NCBI GenBank assembly: GCA_037013495.1
Contig: CM072812.1
Span: forward strand, 36,864,001-36,928,000
From: Hippophae tibetana
Lineage: Eukaryota; Streptophyta; Magnoliopsida; Rosales; Elaeagnaceae
Length of the DNA stretch: 64,000 nucleotides
Direction: 5' to 3'
Shown: piece after piece, positions 1-12,459 of the stretch
How the letters are laid out: each line of letters starts with the position of its first letter
Numbering within the stretch: the stretch's first letter is position 1
The notes under the pieces: model-generated
The model's database searches: none
Seen by the model: the letters and a program-made list of their open reading frames with translations, nothing else
Told to the model about the DNA's origin: nothing
Made by a program: the position numbers and the translations under genes

Positions 1-414
1 ACTCAAATTCAAATTGATTTGGGTTGATTATTTTATCTGATTGGTTTCAAATTGAGAATCTTTAAATTTTATTAAGATTATATATGATTTAAATTAATAA
101 AAAAGACTATTATGATCCAATGAGCACCCCTAATCTAATGGAACATAATTCATAAATAGTCTAATCCAAAAATGACAAGAACTAATCAATTTATATAAAT
201 ATCGAGTTCATGACTAATATATGTATTATTTATAGCTAAGAACAAAATGGATAAAAAAAAGAGGGCATTAATTAGAAGGTACATTTAAACAAGAAAAAAA
301 CATTAACTTATTAATAATACTTCTTTTTTGGTTGTAAAATCCTAAACTCTAAATCATAAATCCAAAATTCAAAATCCAAAATCTTACATCGATTAAATTT
401 AACGTTATTTTAGT

Positions 415-420
<6 letters not shown>

Positions 421-446
<26 letters not shown>
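421..446. repeat. (AT)13 microsatellite
   Basis: A perfect run of AT dinucleotides, read directly. It lies in non-coding AT-rich flank. Confidence 0.95.
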
Positions 447-3012
447 TAAATTATACCTTTGAATTACCAATTATGTTTCTTTTGTGTTTTTTGTCGTTAG
501 ATATAAATATCCACTGTATTAGATTTTTAATTCGACAGATACCAATGTTCTTAAAACTCTACAAAGTGAGCATAAGAATCAATCGGGTGAAAACCCAATC
601 CACCATTTGCAGAAGTATAACCAGATAAACAAAAATCCCATGAATATAATAGTAAAGAGGAATACTACCATAAATTAAAGCCTCAAAATAAAAAATATAT
701 TTTATATTAAAATTATTAAAATTAAAATAAATAAAATATTTATTTAATCATTCATATTATCATTTATTTTATTAGAAATAAAAATATAAAATTCTTAATT
801 ATTCACATCTAGTTAAACTCAACTTAGAGGTGTATATGTAAGAGGATTGAATAATTGCTCGAGATAGTCCTAACCGGTCTAGGATGGATGGTCATAGGGA
901 TGTTTCCTGGGCATCTATGGATGGAAAACTTTGTACTTTATGGGTGGTAGGTCATGCCTTTGGTTGGGCTCAATCTGGGTATGAGTCAAGTCTCGTATAC
1001 TCTTAGCATTAGAAGATGCCACATGGACATTCTTTAGAAGCATATGACTTTGCGAGGCATTCTAGGATAACCTGAAATGTTATATTCATGATGTTGGGAT
1101 GGGTGTCGGTATTCACTTAGGCTCCTTAATCATGACCTAGTTAGGCTCATTATGGACGATCTGGAGTATGTACGGGTTTACCACTCAAGTAGGCCACAGG
1201 AGCACCAGAGGAACTAATGGCTGATTGAACCCCATAACTCCCATTTCAGTGTTAAAACTCATTCATTATTTCATTCTTTTTTTGAAGAATAAATTGTCTT
1301 TCTTTAAGAACACTTTCAATAACGATAATCGAAAGAGCATATAATTTTTTTCAAATATTCTTTGAATGAATTGGTGAATGGAATAATAGACAATCATTTC
1401 TTCACAAATATGAATGAATTGGATGAGTGAACAGTCTCTTTGTACCTCCATTTGTGTATATTCATTTCTATACATATATTGAAAAATTTCAAATATATAG
1501 TCGTTGGAATCATCTTGTCGAGAGGATTCTAGAATTGGTTTACTTCCCAAAGAATTAAGATGGGAGTGGATGACTAAGGATTGGACCATATTATGTCTAT
1601 GTCTGACAAACTAGACTGATTTTTTTCTCTGTCCTATGCAACAATAGTTTAGGCTAGCACCCACTCGTATTGTTAGTGTTGATAGAATTCTCCTTTTTTT
1701 GTTACCCACCAAATTTTGATGGATGCCTAACCGGTACACTAACTTTCAGATGGTGGTTCAAAATTTTCAAGTAATGCATGGTTTTTTAAATTTGTGTAGG
1801 GGCTACTCAATCGAGTAGAAAATTATGCATGAGGAAACACTTTAGGCTGTGTTGTCTTGATCGACTAGCTAAGCTTTTCTATCCCATGGTCGAGAAAGCC
1901 TTACTTGCTAGAGTCTGAGAAATACTACAATATTTTATTTTTGATCTAGTTTTTATTTCATCTAGTCAAGCATAATCGTTCTCACAGACGATGACAAATG
2001 ATGCCAATTTTTGTCAACATCAATGACTAGTTGCATATCTCCTTCTTATGAACTTGAGAATAAAAACATACTATTATAACCTCAGCGTCCATTGGCCCTC
2101 TAATACTTGAGTAAGTTCAATTAGTTGGAAAAGAAAGAGGAGGCTAGTATCTCTCCTTGTGATCTAGAGAGGTGAAGAGAGATTGTATATTGTAGTGTTT
2201 TTCTCTTCTCAAGTTCGGTTAAAAGATCTGATATGAGATGTTGTGTGAAGTATATATGGTGAATATATATAGGATAAAATATTACATTTTGATGAACCTT
2301 ACCCATTATAATAGATTTATCTTAATATCAGAGTTATCTCTATGTAATTATCTCTTTGTCAGATAATTATTGCTAGTTATTTATCTTGTTAGATATATAT
2401 CCTATAGTGATGCTCATATGCTAATTCAATATCTACTAGACTGACTTGTGAGTTGTCAACTAATTGGGACCTCACATATTAAGCCACATGGTTTCACACA
2501 ATAGGTTACAAAGTTAGTTTTGATTTAGTCCTAAGGAACTCGATCACAAATAATATGATTTTTTTGTGTATGTCTTCAATGTTTGTGTGCCATGTATGAA
2601 TTTTGCATATTATAATTATAACATTTACATGTATATGTTATTCCATATAGAGTAAGTGTGCCTACCCAAATAATTACTTTTAAAATGTATGTCACATGCA
2701 TAAGCATACATCATTAGACTTTTGTAAAATTGTTTTACTAAAAATATTATACATGCAAAGGGATTGATTTAATGCGATTGAATCAAAATATAAGTTACAT
2801 GTGAAAATTTACCTACATATGATGAATATAATTGTTATAATTGTACACGTTTGAATTGAACAATAACATAATTTAATTGAAATTATTTTGATAATAGATG
2901 TTTATTTTAAAAATAATAAACATATAATTTTTCCTAAATAAAACGAATATCATTGGATATATTGAGTGGGGGTGGAAAAACTTGTCAACTTGATCCATAG
3001 TCTTCACCATTA

Positions 3013-3017
3013 GTGCA
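3013..3017. repeat. Target site duplication of the Athila-like element, left copy
   Basis: Reads gtgca and matches 16408-16412 exactly. It sits immediately outside the TG and CA ends of the LTRs. Confidence 0.93.
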
Positions 3018-5044
3018 TGATGAACGAAAACCGGCATCGCCGATTCCCGCAAATACTTTGGTTTTAATATTTATAAAACTCTCGCAAGTGCACGAATCAT
3101 TTCGAAGAAAATGATAAGTATACTCCCAAGGTCGATCTAAGGAAGGAATGTATGTGATTTTTAATTTATTATTCAAACTTTTAAAAACGAAATTAAATCC
3201 TAAACATCCTGTCACGATAGTTTGGTTTTTGTGTTCCTAATCTAATAAAATAAACATATATACAGATTAATTAAATATAATCTAATAACATAAAAATAAA
3301 CATAGATACAAATTCAATAAATAATTATCTAAAAATAAACATATATACGGATTCAATAAATATTCATGCAAATTTTTATCATTTATATTAGCGGAGTATT
3401 TATGGATATAATAACTAAATTAATTATGCTTGTTCATATTAACTAGGTTATTAAAGATATAAATTGATATTTTATTGATTCTCTCTTTTTTATATAAATA
3501 CCACCTTTGGTGGGGTTAGATATTCTTTGTTAACTAAACAAATCAATTAACACCTATGGGTGGGGTTGATAACTAATATGCTTAATTAAATTAATTCCTT
3601 TTTCTAAGAGATTGAAAATGAACCATTTAAATGCCACCTTTGGTGGGGTTAGACAATTTAAACATTATTCAAGGTGTCCAAATTAAACTTAAGAATTTAA
3701 TTATCCGAGTACTAACTTTCAAGTTTTAAAACCACTATTGAAAACATGTTGTCAATACATTTTCACATAATAATTCTTATAAAAACTTTTGAAATAGAGT
3801 TTCACTCTAACTACCGGGCGATTGTACCAACAAATAAAAGAGTACTACTCTAAATTAGACCGGATAACTAAACTTTAAAATCTAATTTTCGGGTTTAAGT
3901 TTGTAATGAAAAATAATATATTTCTCTCTAACATTCTTAATATAAAATCTTGAATAAAAACAAAATCAATTCATTTTAAAGATTTTTACCTATTTAATAT
4001 TTCGCAAGCATAACAACGTCGTTATTACATCATTTTTTACTAAACAGCTAGCATAGTTAAATTTAACCACAGACAAGTTGAATATAACATGTAAGAATAA
4101 AGCATAAAAATAACTGTAAAGAAAATAAAATCCTTACAGAACTTCGACGCTATTCCCGTTGCTAGAAAAACCTCCGAGCGGAATTTGCACTTCCATATAT
4201 TGAATCAAAAATCTAAATTATTACAAAAACATTACAAGTTCCTCTCAAAAAGAGAAGAACACTAAACCTAAGAGAATTGAACTAAAAACTAAGAGAAAAA
4301 CTAAGAAAAGCTTAGAAACTTAGAAAGAAACTAAGAGAAACTAAAAACTAAGAAATGAGAGAAAGAAAGAAGAGAGAAGTGAGTTTTGAAGGTGTGATTT
4401 GAAGTGAAGGGAAGGGGGGTATTTATAGGTGAGGATGAAGAGAAAAAATGAGTAAAAAAATGTTAAAAAAATATTAAAAAATGTAAAAACGCGTATTGGA
4501 ATTGCTGATGTCATCAATGACGTCAGCATGACGTCACAGGGGCGGCTGCACGTGAAAAATGGGGCGAAAACGCGTTGGGCGCACGGAGGGGGGCTGTTGG
4601 GGCGCTGCGCGCGCGCGCTGGGACTGTCGCTGCGCGCAGCTGGGCATGCCAGCGCGCGCGGGCGCGCGCGGAGTGGGGCGCTGGGGCGCGCTGGGGCGCG
4701 CGCGGCTGGGCGCTGGGCTGCGCGCACGGCTGGGCTGCGGCGCGCGATTTCCGTCTTTTTGACATTTTTGACCTTTTCGACCCATTTCGTCCGATTTTTC
4801 CATGTTTGTTAACCTTTTCTCACTTATTTATTGATATATTTGTGATGTATTGCTTCAAATATTCCTCTTTGAGTCTTTACATTGCGTTTTTAAGCCAAAA
4901 TACCTGAAAAACAATAAAAATACCCGTGATTCCGAAAAAGACAAATTTATATAAATATATGATAAAACATATAAATATATGTATTTTTAATCAATTAAGG
5001 TACATAAAATCATGGTTATTTTAGTGCTTTTTGAGCACTCATCA
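3018..5044 (-). repeat. 3' LTR of the Athila-like element
   Basis: 2027 bp, starting tgatgaacg and ending gcactcatca. It is nearly identical to 14504-16407. The length difference comes mainly from a GC-rich block (about 4541-4750) that is roughly 100 bp longer here, plus small indels near 4460 and 4760. It holds the same TATA box (- strand, 4420-4427), the TGATGTCA/TGACGTCA cluster (4506-4536) and three short hairpin-forming motifs built on caccttTggtgg-like arms (about 3503, 3550 and 3636). Overlapping open frames in the GC-rich block on both strands are composition artefacts, not genes. Confidence 0.95.
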
Positions 5045-5082
5045 CAACCCCCAACCAGCTTCTTGCTAGTCTCTTAGCAAGA
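5045..5082 (-). other. Polypurine-like tract and adjacent stem-loop next to the 3' LTR
   Basis: On the - strand the bases abutting the 3' LTR read ctggttgggggttg, a G-rich tract where the plus-strand primer of an LTR element is expected. It contains thymines, so it is not a pure polypurine run. Just inside it, tcttgcta (5061-5068) and tagcaaga (5075-5082) form a perfect 8-bp stem with a 6-base loop. Confidence 0.6.
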
Positions 5083-6897
5083 GAAGCGATAAAAACTAAA
5101 AATTAAACTATCCTAAATCACTTTCGTGGATTGAAACGGTTGCATTTAGCCTATGCAACAAGCCGTTAAACCCCTAGGTTGCCCTAGTGGACGAGTTTGA
5201 GTCTCGTGAGGGTTTTCAGTAATGATACCCACAAACATTGAACTAAATGTAAAGATAAAAACAATCAAATCAAAAATTAAAATTACAACACAATCAAAAA
5301 TTAATTTAAGAATAAAAGAACACAACATATCACAAAAATATCTCATACTTTTTAATCTCCTTTAAGATCATAATTAAAATCTCAAGCATAAGTTATTTTA
5401 ATCTCTTTAAACAATCATGATTTTATTACAATAATTAGTCGAAAATCATTTTCATATTTCATTTCAAAAATGTATCAATTTAATTTTACCCAATTTCAGT
5501 GTCATGAATCAGTATTCGCTTCGACTCTATTCCTCACAAGTTAATACTCTCAAAGCACTGAATCCTATGGGTTCAAACACTCATACTAATTTATATGCGA
5601 AAGAGTTGATGTATAGAAATGAACTAATATGTTCGCATATGTATAAAGAATAAAGGCTCAAAGTGTTATTTTAACATTGATCTCATGAAAGGAATCGAAT
5701 GTATAAATTATAAAGATATCATTTATAAAAATTATTTTCATGCATAAATCAAACTCATTAAGAAAGAATTTCAAGATATATGCTTTTTATAAATGAAGAA
5801 ATTGCAATGACTTTTTTTTTTTTAGGGAATTACTTCCTATATCTTTCTTTTGTATTTAACCTTTACTCACAACTTTGTTGGCAATGTGGGTCATAGTATG
5901 TAGATGATACTATTTTTTTATCTCTCTATACATTTTCTTTTCTCTTTTTTTTTTTTTTTTATATATGTATTTTTTTAGAGAGTCAACCCATGTACAGATT
6001 GTACATTTTTTTGGATTTTGGTGAGTGGTTAATTTTGTGGCTTTTCTGTTTGAGCTTGGTTTAGGTAACCCCAGATATGTCTTTTTGTTTTTGTAGCAGT
6101 CATGCATGAATGAGATATAAGCATATACTATCCATTTCTACTCAAATCGTTTAATCTAAACAAAAATAATAATCAAAAATATATGATACTCTATTAAGAT
6201 GAGAAAAAATTCATACATTCAATGCTAATACCTATAGAGATCATCTAAACTTTTGAATAAATAAGAAATGTGTTTGGAGTAGAAAAAATATATATTTCAC
6301 TCTGAATAAAAGAAATTAGGTTCAAATTATATCTCACAAGGGTAGTCTCCACTAAAAAATTCATAAACACCGATTTTGGGTTTAATATAATTTCCACATT
6401 TTATCAAGAAATACTAATTATGACAAAAACTAACTAATTATCAAAAATAATTACAAAATATTTCATGATATGTTTTCAAAAAATTAATCTAACAGTACCA
6501 AAGACTTAACTATTTACTTAAATTTGATTTAAAGAAATGATAAATTTTTGTGAGATTTTTTTATTTTTTATTTTTTTATTAAGCATGGTAACTTTTCACC
6601 ACCCCAACCTAGAACTTACATTGTCCTCAATGTAACAACTGCAAATTAAAGATAAAGAGAAAAGAGGAGAAAGATTACCTATTTCTTGAGAATGTGTAAG
6701 TAGTAATGAAGAAATGCAGGTGCATCCATCATATTCATCATTAAAGTATATACAGACAGATCGCTGTGAACTTCTAACATCTCAAAAAATATTTTAGTTT
6801 TAACAAATTTAAAAATTATTCACATACAAGTAAACTAAAATAAACAATAAAATTAAGTAAATAAAACAAATAACAAAAAAAAAATTACCTAACATGA
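5083..6897 (-). other. Non-coding tail between pol and the 3' LTR
   Basis: About 1.8 kb of AT-rich sequence with long T and A homopolymers (for example near 5812 and 5946) and no frame above about 66 codons. Athila elements often carry an env-like frame in this position; none is readable here. A C-rich patch around 6597-6632 resembles a conserved non-coding motif seen near the 3' end of such elements, which is recalled from the lineage and was not tested. Confidence 0.6.
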
Positions 6898-6944
6898 TGG
6901 GTTGCCTCCCATCCAGCGCTTAGTTTAACGTCTTAGCAAGACGT
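6898..6944 (-). other. Paired inverted-repeat motifs downstream of the gag-pol stop
   Basis: Two motifs lie within 50 bp after the pol stop: tgggttgcctccca (6898-6911) and the perfect hairpin acgtcttagcaagacgt (6928-6944, 7-bp arms, 3-base loop). The same pair in the same order recurs at 12362-12410, after the stop of the upstream gag. This suggests a structured element that belongs to the 3' end of each coding unit. Its function is unknown. Confidence 0.7.
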
Positions 6945-6956
6945 ATCTTTTTGGTG

Positions 6957-9900
6957 CTAAGGGTTACTCAGCCAAATGCAATCCATTTCAGCAATGTTGT
7001 TTGGTTCTTCCACATAAGGCTTGACACGATGGTCATTAACTTTGAACATTTTTTGTGTCTTGGAGTCCAATAGTTCTACCACTCCATGTTCAGATACCTG
7101 AACTATTTTGAATGGTCCATCCCATCTTGATCTTAGCTTTCCTGGAAACAATCTCAAACGAGAGTTAAATAAAAGAACTTTCATTCCAGGGTGAAAAGTT
7201 TTAGGAACTAGCCTCTTGTCATGATAGCGCTTAGTACGCTCCTTGTATAATTTGGCATTCTCATAGGCTTCATTCCTAATTTCTTCCAACTCATGAAGCT
7301 GGAGTACTCGTTTTTCACCTGCTTTATCTAAATCCATGTTTAGCTCTTTAATTGCCCAATAAGCCTTGTGTTCAAGTTCAACTGGAAGGTGGCACGCTTT
7401 CCCAAAGATTAACCGGTAAGGGCTCATCCCAATAGGTGTTTTGTAAGCGGTGCGGTATGCCCATAAGGCATCATTTAACTTAAATGCCCAATCCTTCCTT
7501 GAGGGACGCACAGTGCGTTCCAGTATTCCCTTAATTTGCCTATTACTTACTTCCACTAAACCGGAAGTTTGAGGATGATATGGAGTAGCTACCTTATGTG
7601 TGATGTTGTACTTGTTTAGTACTCCATCAAATAGTTTGTTACAAAAATGGCTACCTCCATCACTTATTATAGCTCTAGGCGTTCCGAACCTACTGAATAT
7701 GAAATCTTTCAAAAATTTCACAACAACATTAGCATCATTGGTTTTGGTGGGTATAGCTTCTACCCACTTGGACACATAATCCACAGCAACCAAAATGTAT
7801 TGAAAACCATTAGATGGGGGAAAAGGACCCATAAAGTCAATCCCCCATACGTCAAAGAGTTCAACAACTAAATTAGATGTCAAAGGCATTTCATCTCTTT
7901 TGCTTATGTTTCCTGTTCTTTGACATCTATCACATTGTGCACAAAACATATGAGCATCTTTAAAAAGAGTGGGCCAAAAGAATCCAGACTGTAATATCTT
8001 ACGGGCTGTCTTTTCACCTCTAAAATGACCCCCACAATGAAGTTCATGACAAAAAGTCAGAATGCTCTTATGTTCTTCTTCAGGTACACATCTCCTGATG
8101 ACTTGATCTTGACCAATCTTGTATAAATAAGGGTCATCCCAGAAATAGTCCTTAATAGTTTTAAAAAATCTTTTCTTCTCCTGATATGAAGTGTTAGGTC
8201 GCAAAACACCAGTGGCAAGATAGTTTACAATATCAGCGTACCATGGGTTCGGACCTATGAAAAATAACTGTTCATCAGGAAAGGTTTCAACTATATCGTC
8301 ATTACTCTCATCTTTAAGAGAATTAAAGTCAGAAATCAACCTAGACAAATGGTCAGCTACTAAGTTTTCACTGCCTTTCTTATCCTTGATTTCTAGGTCA
8401 AATTCTTGTAAGAGTAAGACCCACCTGATTAATCTTGGCTTGGCATTTGGTTTACTTAATAGGTATCTTAAAGCAGCATGATCAGAATGCACAATCACTT
8501 TAGATCCTACTAAATAAGACCGAAATTTGTCTAAAGAGAATACTATAGCCAAGAATTCCTTTTCAGTGGTGGTGTAATTCATCTGGGCATCATTGAGTGT
8601 TTTGCTAGCATAGTAGATGACATGTAAACGCTTATCCACTCTTTGTCCCAGGACTGCTCCTATTGCATAATCAGAAGCGTCACACATTATTTCAAAGGGT
8701 AAAGACCAGTTTGGTGCCATTATAACAGGGGTAGATGTGAGTTTATCTTTCAAGGTATTAAAGGAAGTAAGGCAGTCATTGTTGAAATCAAAATCAGCAT
8801 CTTTGGATAGCAAGTTACATAATGGACGACTTATTTTAGAGAAATCTTTAATAAATCGTCTGTAGAATCCTGCATGTCCCAAGAAGCTTCTTATCCCCTT
8901 CACAGATGTAGGGGGAGGTAGTTTGGATATCAATTCAACTTTTGCCTTATCAACTTCAATACCCTTGTTTGAAATTATATGTCCTAAAACTATCCCTTGT
9001 TGAACCATAAAATGACTTTTCTCCCAACTAAGGGTTAGATTGCATTCAATGCATCTTTCTAAAACCAAAGTCAATTTATGTAAGCAATCATCAAATGAGT
9101 TCCCAAAGACAGAGAAATCGTCCATGAAAATCTCAATGAATTTTTCCACCATGTCCGAGAAAATGGATATCATGCATCTCTGGAACGTGGCAGGGGCATT
9201 GCATAACCCAAATGGCATTCTGCGAAAAGCAAATGTCCCAAAAGGACATGTAAATGTGGTCTTTTCCTGATCTTCTGGTGCTATGGGTACTTGATAATAT
9301 CCAGACAGTCCATCCAAAAAACAGTAAAATTCGTGCCCAGCTAATCTTTCCAACATTTGATCAATGAATGGAAGAGGAAAGTGATCCTTTTTCGTATATA
9401 AATTTAGTTTCCTAAAATCTATACACATTCTCCATCCAGTGATTATTCTAGTGGGCACTAATTCACTTTTGTCATTTTTAACAACTGTTATCCCAGATTT
9501 CTTTGGTACCACATGCACTGGACTAACCCACTTACTATCTGCAATAGGATAGATAATCCCTTCTTCTAATAATTTAAGAATTTCTTTTTTAACTACCTCT
9601 TGCATGTTTGGGTTTAGTCTTCTTTGGGCCTCTCGTACAGGTTTAGCACCGTCCTCCAAGTTGATCTTGTGCATACACATTGTTGGACTAATGCCTCTTA
9701 TATCCCCTATACTCCAACCTATAGATTTCTTAAACTGTTTAAGCACTTTGATGAGTTCCTTTTCTTGTGGTTTGGTCAAGGTTGAAGAAATTATCACTGG
9801 ATAAGTTTCCCCTTCTCCCAAAAACACATATTTTAAGTGCTCAGGTAAGTCTTTGAGTTCAAGTTCAGGTGGATTGGCCTCTTTAATAGATGAAGAACTG

Positions 9901-12128
9901 GGTAGATTTAAAAGTGTACTAGATTTTGTCATCACTTCATTATTGTCTAGTTGTTCAAGGTACCCCTTTATTTCCTCATCTAAATCTTCTTCAACCTTTT
10001 CAAGTGTAAGAACGGTTTCAAGCTTGTCTTCTATTCTGGTTCGGAAAAAGGTGTTTTGGACAAGATTATCCAAAGGATCAACATCGAATATTTCATCGAT
10101 GGCAGAAATAGAAGGGAAAGGTGAAGAATCAAAAACTTTAAAATGAACAGTCTCTCCTAAGACTGTCATTGTCAAATTTCCATCTTGGACATCAATAATA
10201 GTTTTAGTAGTTGCCATAAATGGTCTACCAAGCAATATTGTGTGCTCTCTGTCCAATGCTGGATTTTCTTGCATATCCAGAACCACAAAGTCAACAGGTA
10301 TTATCAGTTTGTCTACCTGTACCAAAACATCCTCAACTATTCCCTCTGGATATTTAAGAGATCTATCTGCAAGTTGAAGGGACATAGTTGTGGGTTTTAA
10401 ATCCCCTAGATTGAGTTGTAAGAATATAGAGTAGGGCATCAAATTTATACTAGCACCTAAATCAAGCATTGCTTTAGCAACCTTCCTATCCCCCATAGTT
10501 ATGTTTATAATAAAACTTCCAGGGTCTTTCAACTTAGGGGGTAGTTTGTGCTGAAGTACAGCGCTAGAAATTTCTGATACTACTACTCGTTCATTCAGTT
10601 CATACCTCATTTTCTTAGTGTTCAACTCTTTGAAAAACTTGGCATATGAGGGCACATTCATGATCACTTCTAATAATGGTAAATTGATATTTACTTTAGA
10701 GAGCATATTAAAAAGATCATTGAATTGCTTATCTTGTTTGGATTCTTTTAACCGGTGGGGAAAAGGTACTTGCATCTGGTGTGGTTCTGTTGTCTTTTGA
10801 ATTTTGGGGGTGTCAGATGACCCCCCAATGAGTTTTTCAGAAGGCTTGTTAAGTTTAACACTTGTTTCTCCTTTTTGCGAGATTAGAGTATCGCCTTCTC
10901 TGTTACCTGAACTACAAGGTAGATTGTTAGAGATTTCAGGTAAACTGGTATTGACTACCTTACCACTTCGAAGGGTTCTAACATCCTTTGCTTGTTCTGG
11001 TTGACTGGGCAACTTTCCTGGTTCTTTCTTTTGCATTTGTTCAGCCAGTTGCCCAACTTTAGATTCAATTCTTTTAACCGAAGCCTCCATGGTGTTCAAC
11101 CTTTGATTAGTCATCAATTGGTTGTCACGACTAACTTGAATAAAAGCATTCAAGCTATCTTCTAAGGTTGGTTTAAAAGATTGGCTTGGTGGGTAAGGGT
11201 GGTTGTTATCCGACCTTAGTGTTGGATATTGGGTGTAGGCTGGGTGATTATAGGTGTTTGGATAATACCTTTGAAAAGATTGGACTTCCTCTATGGCATC
11301 GACACTAGAATCACAAGTATTTGAACAATTATGAGTACCATGCCCAATTGAACAACACACTTCACATACCTCTTGATTTGAAATTTGGTGGGAAGTGAGG
11401 AATTTCACTTGTTTAGTCAATTCAGCAAGTTGCAAGGTTATCTCATTATCAGAGCCGACTTCATTGACCTTTGCCTTCCTTCTACCACCTCTTTGTTGGG
11501 AATTAGAACCCAATAGCTCATAGAGATTATAGGTTTCCTCTGCGGTCTTTTCTCCTACAGCACCTCCAGCAGCATTATCAACCATGTATTGACTCTGTAG
11601 TGTCAATCCATCGTAAAAGAATTGGTTTTGTAGCTGTAAGGGAAAGCTATGATTTTGACATTGAATGAAAAGGAGTTTGAATCGTTCCCAAGCTTCATGA
11701 AAGGGCTCTTCATTCATTTGAGAAAATGTTGCTATCTTTGTTCTTAGATCAACAGTCTTTTGATGGGAATAGAACCTACCCATAAAAATTTCATAGACTG
11801 CCTCCCAAGTTTTAAGAGAACCTGACTGTAGAGTAATGAACCATGACCAAGCTTTATCTTTGAGAGTGTAAGGAAAACACCTCATCCTAAGTTGATCTTC
11901 ATTAATTGCATGTAGTGGAAAGGTTTGGACAATAGCATAGAATTCTCGAATGAAATGCAAAGGGTCTTCATTAGGGATACCGTAAAAGGAAGGCAACAAA
12001 GAATAATGAATCTTTTTCAATTCATAATTCCTTGCAGCCTCTTGTAATTGGATACCGGAAATTACATTGCCAATGATTGGCATTGTATATTCTTTCATCT
12101 TTTTCCGCCTATCTTCAGCATCTCCCAT
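6957..12128 (-). CDS. Gag-Pol polyprotein of the Athila-like element (Gag2-PR-RT-RNase H-IN)
   Basis: A single 1723-residue frame without stops. Domains in order: a retrotransposon Gag domain (about 25-245); a CCHC zinc knuckle ([14 protein letters not shown], 255-268); an aspartic protease with D-L-G-A-S (556-560); reverse transcriptase with the catalytic Asp in F-L-D-G (937-940) and F-M-D-D (1001-1004); RNase H with C-D-A-S-D (1149-1153) and H-S-D-H (1215-1218); integrase with a zinc-binding N-terminus (His 1364 and 1368, Cys 1399 and 1402) and the catalytic triad D1431, D1490, E1526, whose last two are 35 residues apart; then a GPY/F-like segment (about 1661-1680). The product would make cDNA in virus-like particles and integrate it. 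The start is the first Met before the Gag domain. The domain order with integrase last is Ty3/gypsy. What is odd is that a second complete gag lies 331 bp upstream. Confidence 0.95.
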   Translation of the reverse strand: MGDAEDRRKKMKEYTMPIIGNVISGIQLQEAARNYELKKIHYSLLPSFYGIPNEDPLHFIREFYAIVQTFPLHAINEDQLRMRCFPYTLKDKAWSWFITLQSGSLKTWEAVYEIFMGRFYSHQKTVDLRTKIATFSQMNEEPFHEAWERFKLLFIQCQNHSFPLQLQNQFFYDGLTLQSQYMVDNAAGGAVGEKTAEETYNLYELLGSNSQQRGGRRKAKVNEVGSDNEITLQLAELTKQVKFLTSHQISNQEVCEVCCSIGHGTHNCSNTCDSSVDAIEEVQSFQRYYPNTYNHPAYTQYPTLRSDNNHPYPPSQSFKPTLEDSLNAFIQVSRDNQLMTNQRLNTMEASVKRIESKVGQLAEQMQKKEPGKLPSQPEQAKDVRTLRSGKVVNTSLPEISNNLPCSSGNREGDTLISQKGETSVKLNKPSEKLIGGSSDTPKIQKTTEPHQMQVPFPHRLKESKQDKQFNDLFNMLSKVNINLPLLEVIMNVPSYAKFFKELNTKKMRYELNERVVVSEISSAVLQHKLPPKLKDPGSFIINITMGDRKVAKAMLDLGASINLMPYSIFLQLNLGDLKPTTMSLQLADRSLKYPEGIVEDVLVQVDKLIIPVDFVVLDMQENPALDREHTILLGRPFMATTKTIIDVQDGNLTMTVLGETVHFKVFDSSPFPSISAIDEIFDVDPLDNLVQNTFFRTRIEDKLETVLTLEKVEEDLDEEIKGYLEQLDNNEVMTKSSTLLNLPSSSSIKEANPPELELKDLPEHLKYVFLGEGETYPVIISSTLTKPQEKELIKVLKQFKKSIGWSIGDIRGISPTMCMHKINLEDGAKPVREAQRRLNPNMQEVVKKEILKLLEEGIIYPIADSKWVSPVHVVPKKSGITVVKNDKSELVPTRIITGWRMCIDFRKLNLYTKKDHFPLPFIDQMLERLAGHEFYCFLDGLSGYYQVPIAPEDQEKTTFTCPFGTFAFRRMPFGLCNAPATFQRCMISIFSDMVEKFIEIFMDDFSVFGNSFDDCLHKLTLVLERCIECNLTLSWEKSHFMVQQGIVLGHIISNKGIEVDKAKVELISKLPPPTSVKGIRSFLGHAGFYRRFIKDFSKISRPLCNLLSKDADFDFNNDCLTSFNTLKDKLTSTPVIMAPNWSLPFEIMCDASDYAIGAVLGQRVDKRLHVIYYASKTLNDAQMNYTTTEKEFLAIVFSLDKFRSYLVGSKVIVHSDHAALRYLLSKPNAKPRLIRWVLLLQEFDLEIKDKKGSENLVADHLSRLISDFNSLKDESNDDIVETFPDEQLFFIGPNPWYADIVNYLATGVLRPNTSYQEKKRFFKTIKDYFWDDPYLYKIGQDQVIRRCVPEEEHKSILTFCHELHCGGHFRGEKTARKILQSGFFWPTLFKDAHMFCAQCDRCQRTGNISKRDEMPLTSNLVVELFDVWGIDFMGPFPPSNGFQYILVAVDYVSKWVEAIPTKTNDANVVVKFLKDFIFSRFGTPRAIISDGGSHFCNKLFDGVLNKYNITHKVATPYHPQTSGLVEVSNRQIKGILERTVRPSRKDWAFKLNDALWAYRTAYKTPIGMSPYRLIFGKACHLPVELEHKAYWAIKELNMDLDKAGEKRVLQLHELEEIRNEAYENAKLYKERTKRYHDKRLVPKTFHPGMKVLLFNSRLRLFPGKLRSRWDGPFKIVQVSEHGVVELLDSKTQKMFKVNDHRVKPYVEEPNNIAEMDCIWLSNP

Positions 12129-12361
12129 GGTTGTTTGTAGTTGAAAATGATCCTCCTCCTATTGTGTATCAACATTTTGCTTTTAGTAGATATCTCTAAG
12201 AAATATTTATAACTTGATAAAACGTAAAAGCAAAAAGTGCAAGGAACCTAATTTTTTTTTTTTTCAAATTTAAGCGAATGGACAGAATTTTTGAAACAAA
12301 CGAATTTTATTTCATCTGAATTTTTATTACACGCAAACTAAAACAAAGGAAAATACAATAA

Positions 12362-12410
12362 TGGGTGACCTCCCATACAGGACTAAAATTTATCGTCTTC
12401 TAGTAAGACG
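12362..12410 (-). other. Paired inverted-repeat motifs downstream of the stand-alone gag
   Basis: It contains tgggtgacctccca (12362-12375) and the hairpin cgtcttctagtaagacg (12394-12410, 6-bp core arms). Order and spacing resemble 6898-6944 after pol. The presence of this pol-3' signature after the first gag suggests that this gag once headed its own gag-pol unit, or that the signature was duplicated with it. Confidence 0.65.
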
Positions 12411-12459
12411 TTGCTTGGAGATTGCAGAATGAAAAACTCAATGTCTCCTCTTCATTGAA

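Larger units (their letters stand above)
1..3017. other. Left flank, no recognisable gene
   Basis: This stretch is AT-rich and has no frame that I can assign. The longest open segment (1266-1589, - strand, 107 codons) has no recognisable motif, is compositionally ordinary and sits in sequence that looks like worn repeat DNA. The block from about 840 to 2300 is less AT-rich than its surroundings and may be an old transposon relic, but I found no termini. The last bases (3013-3017, gtgca) are the target duplication of the element that follows. Confidence 0.5.

Noticed and set aside
1266..1589. 107-codon - strand frame in the left flank
   Set aside because: No motif, no context and no conserved composition; I cannot support it as a gene.
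4341..4907. Several overlapping open frames on both strands in the GC-rich LTR block
   Set aside because: They coincide on both strands, are low complexity (Ala/Arg/Pro), and change length with the block between the two LTRs. They are composition artefacts.
5146..6107. Possible env-like frame downstream of pol
   Set aside because: Only frames of 65-66 codons remain in AT-rich, homopolymer-rich DNA, without signal peptide or membrane pattern in a usable frame.
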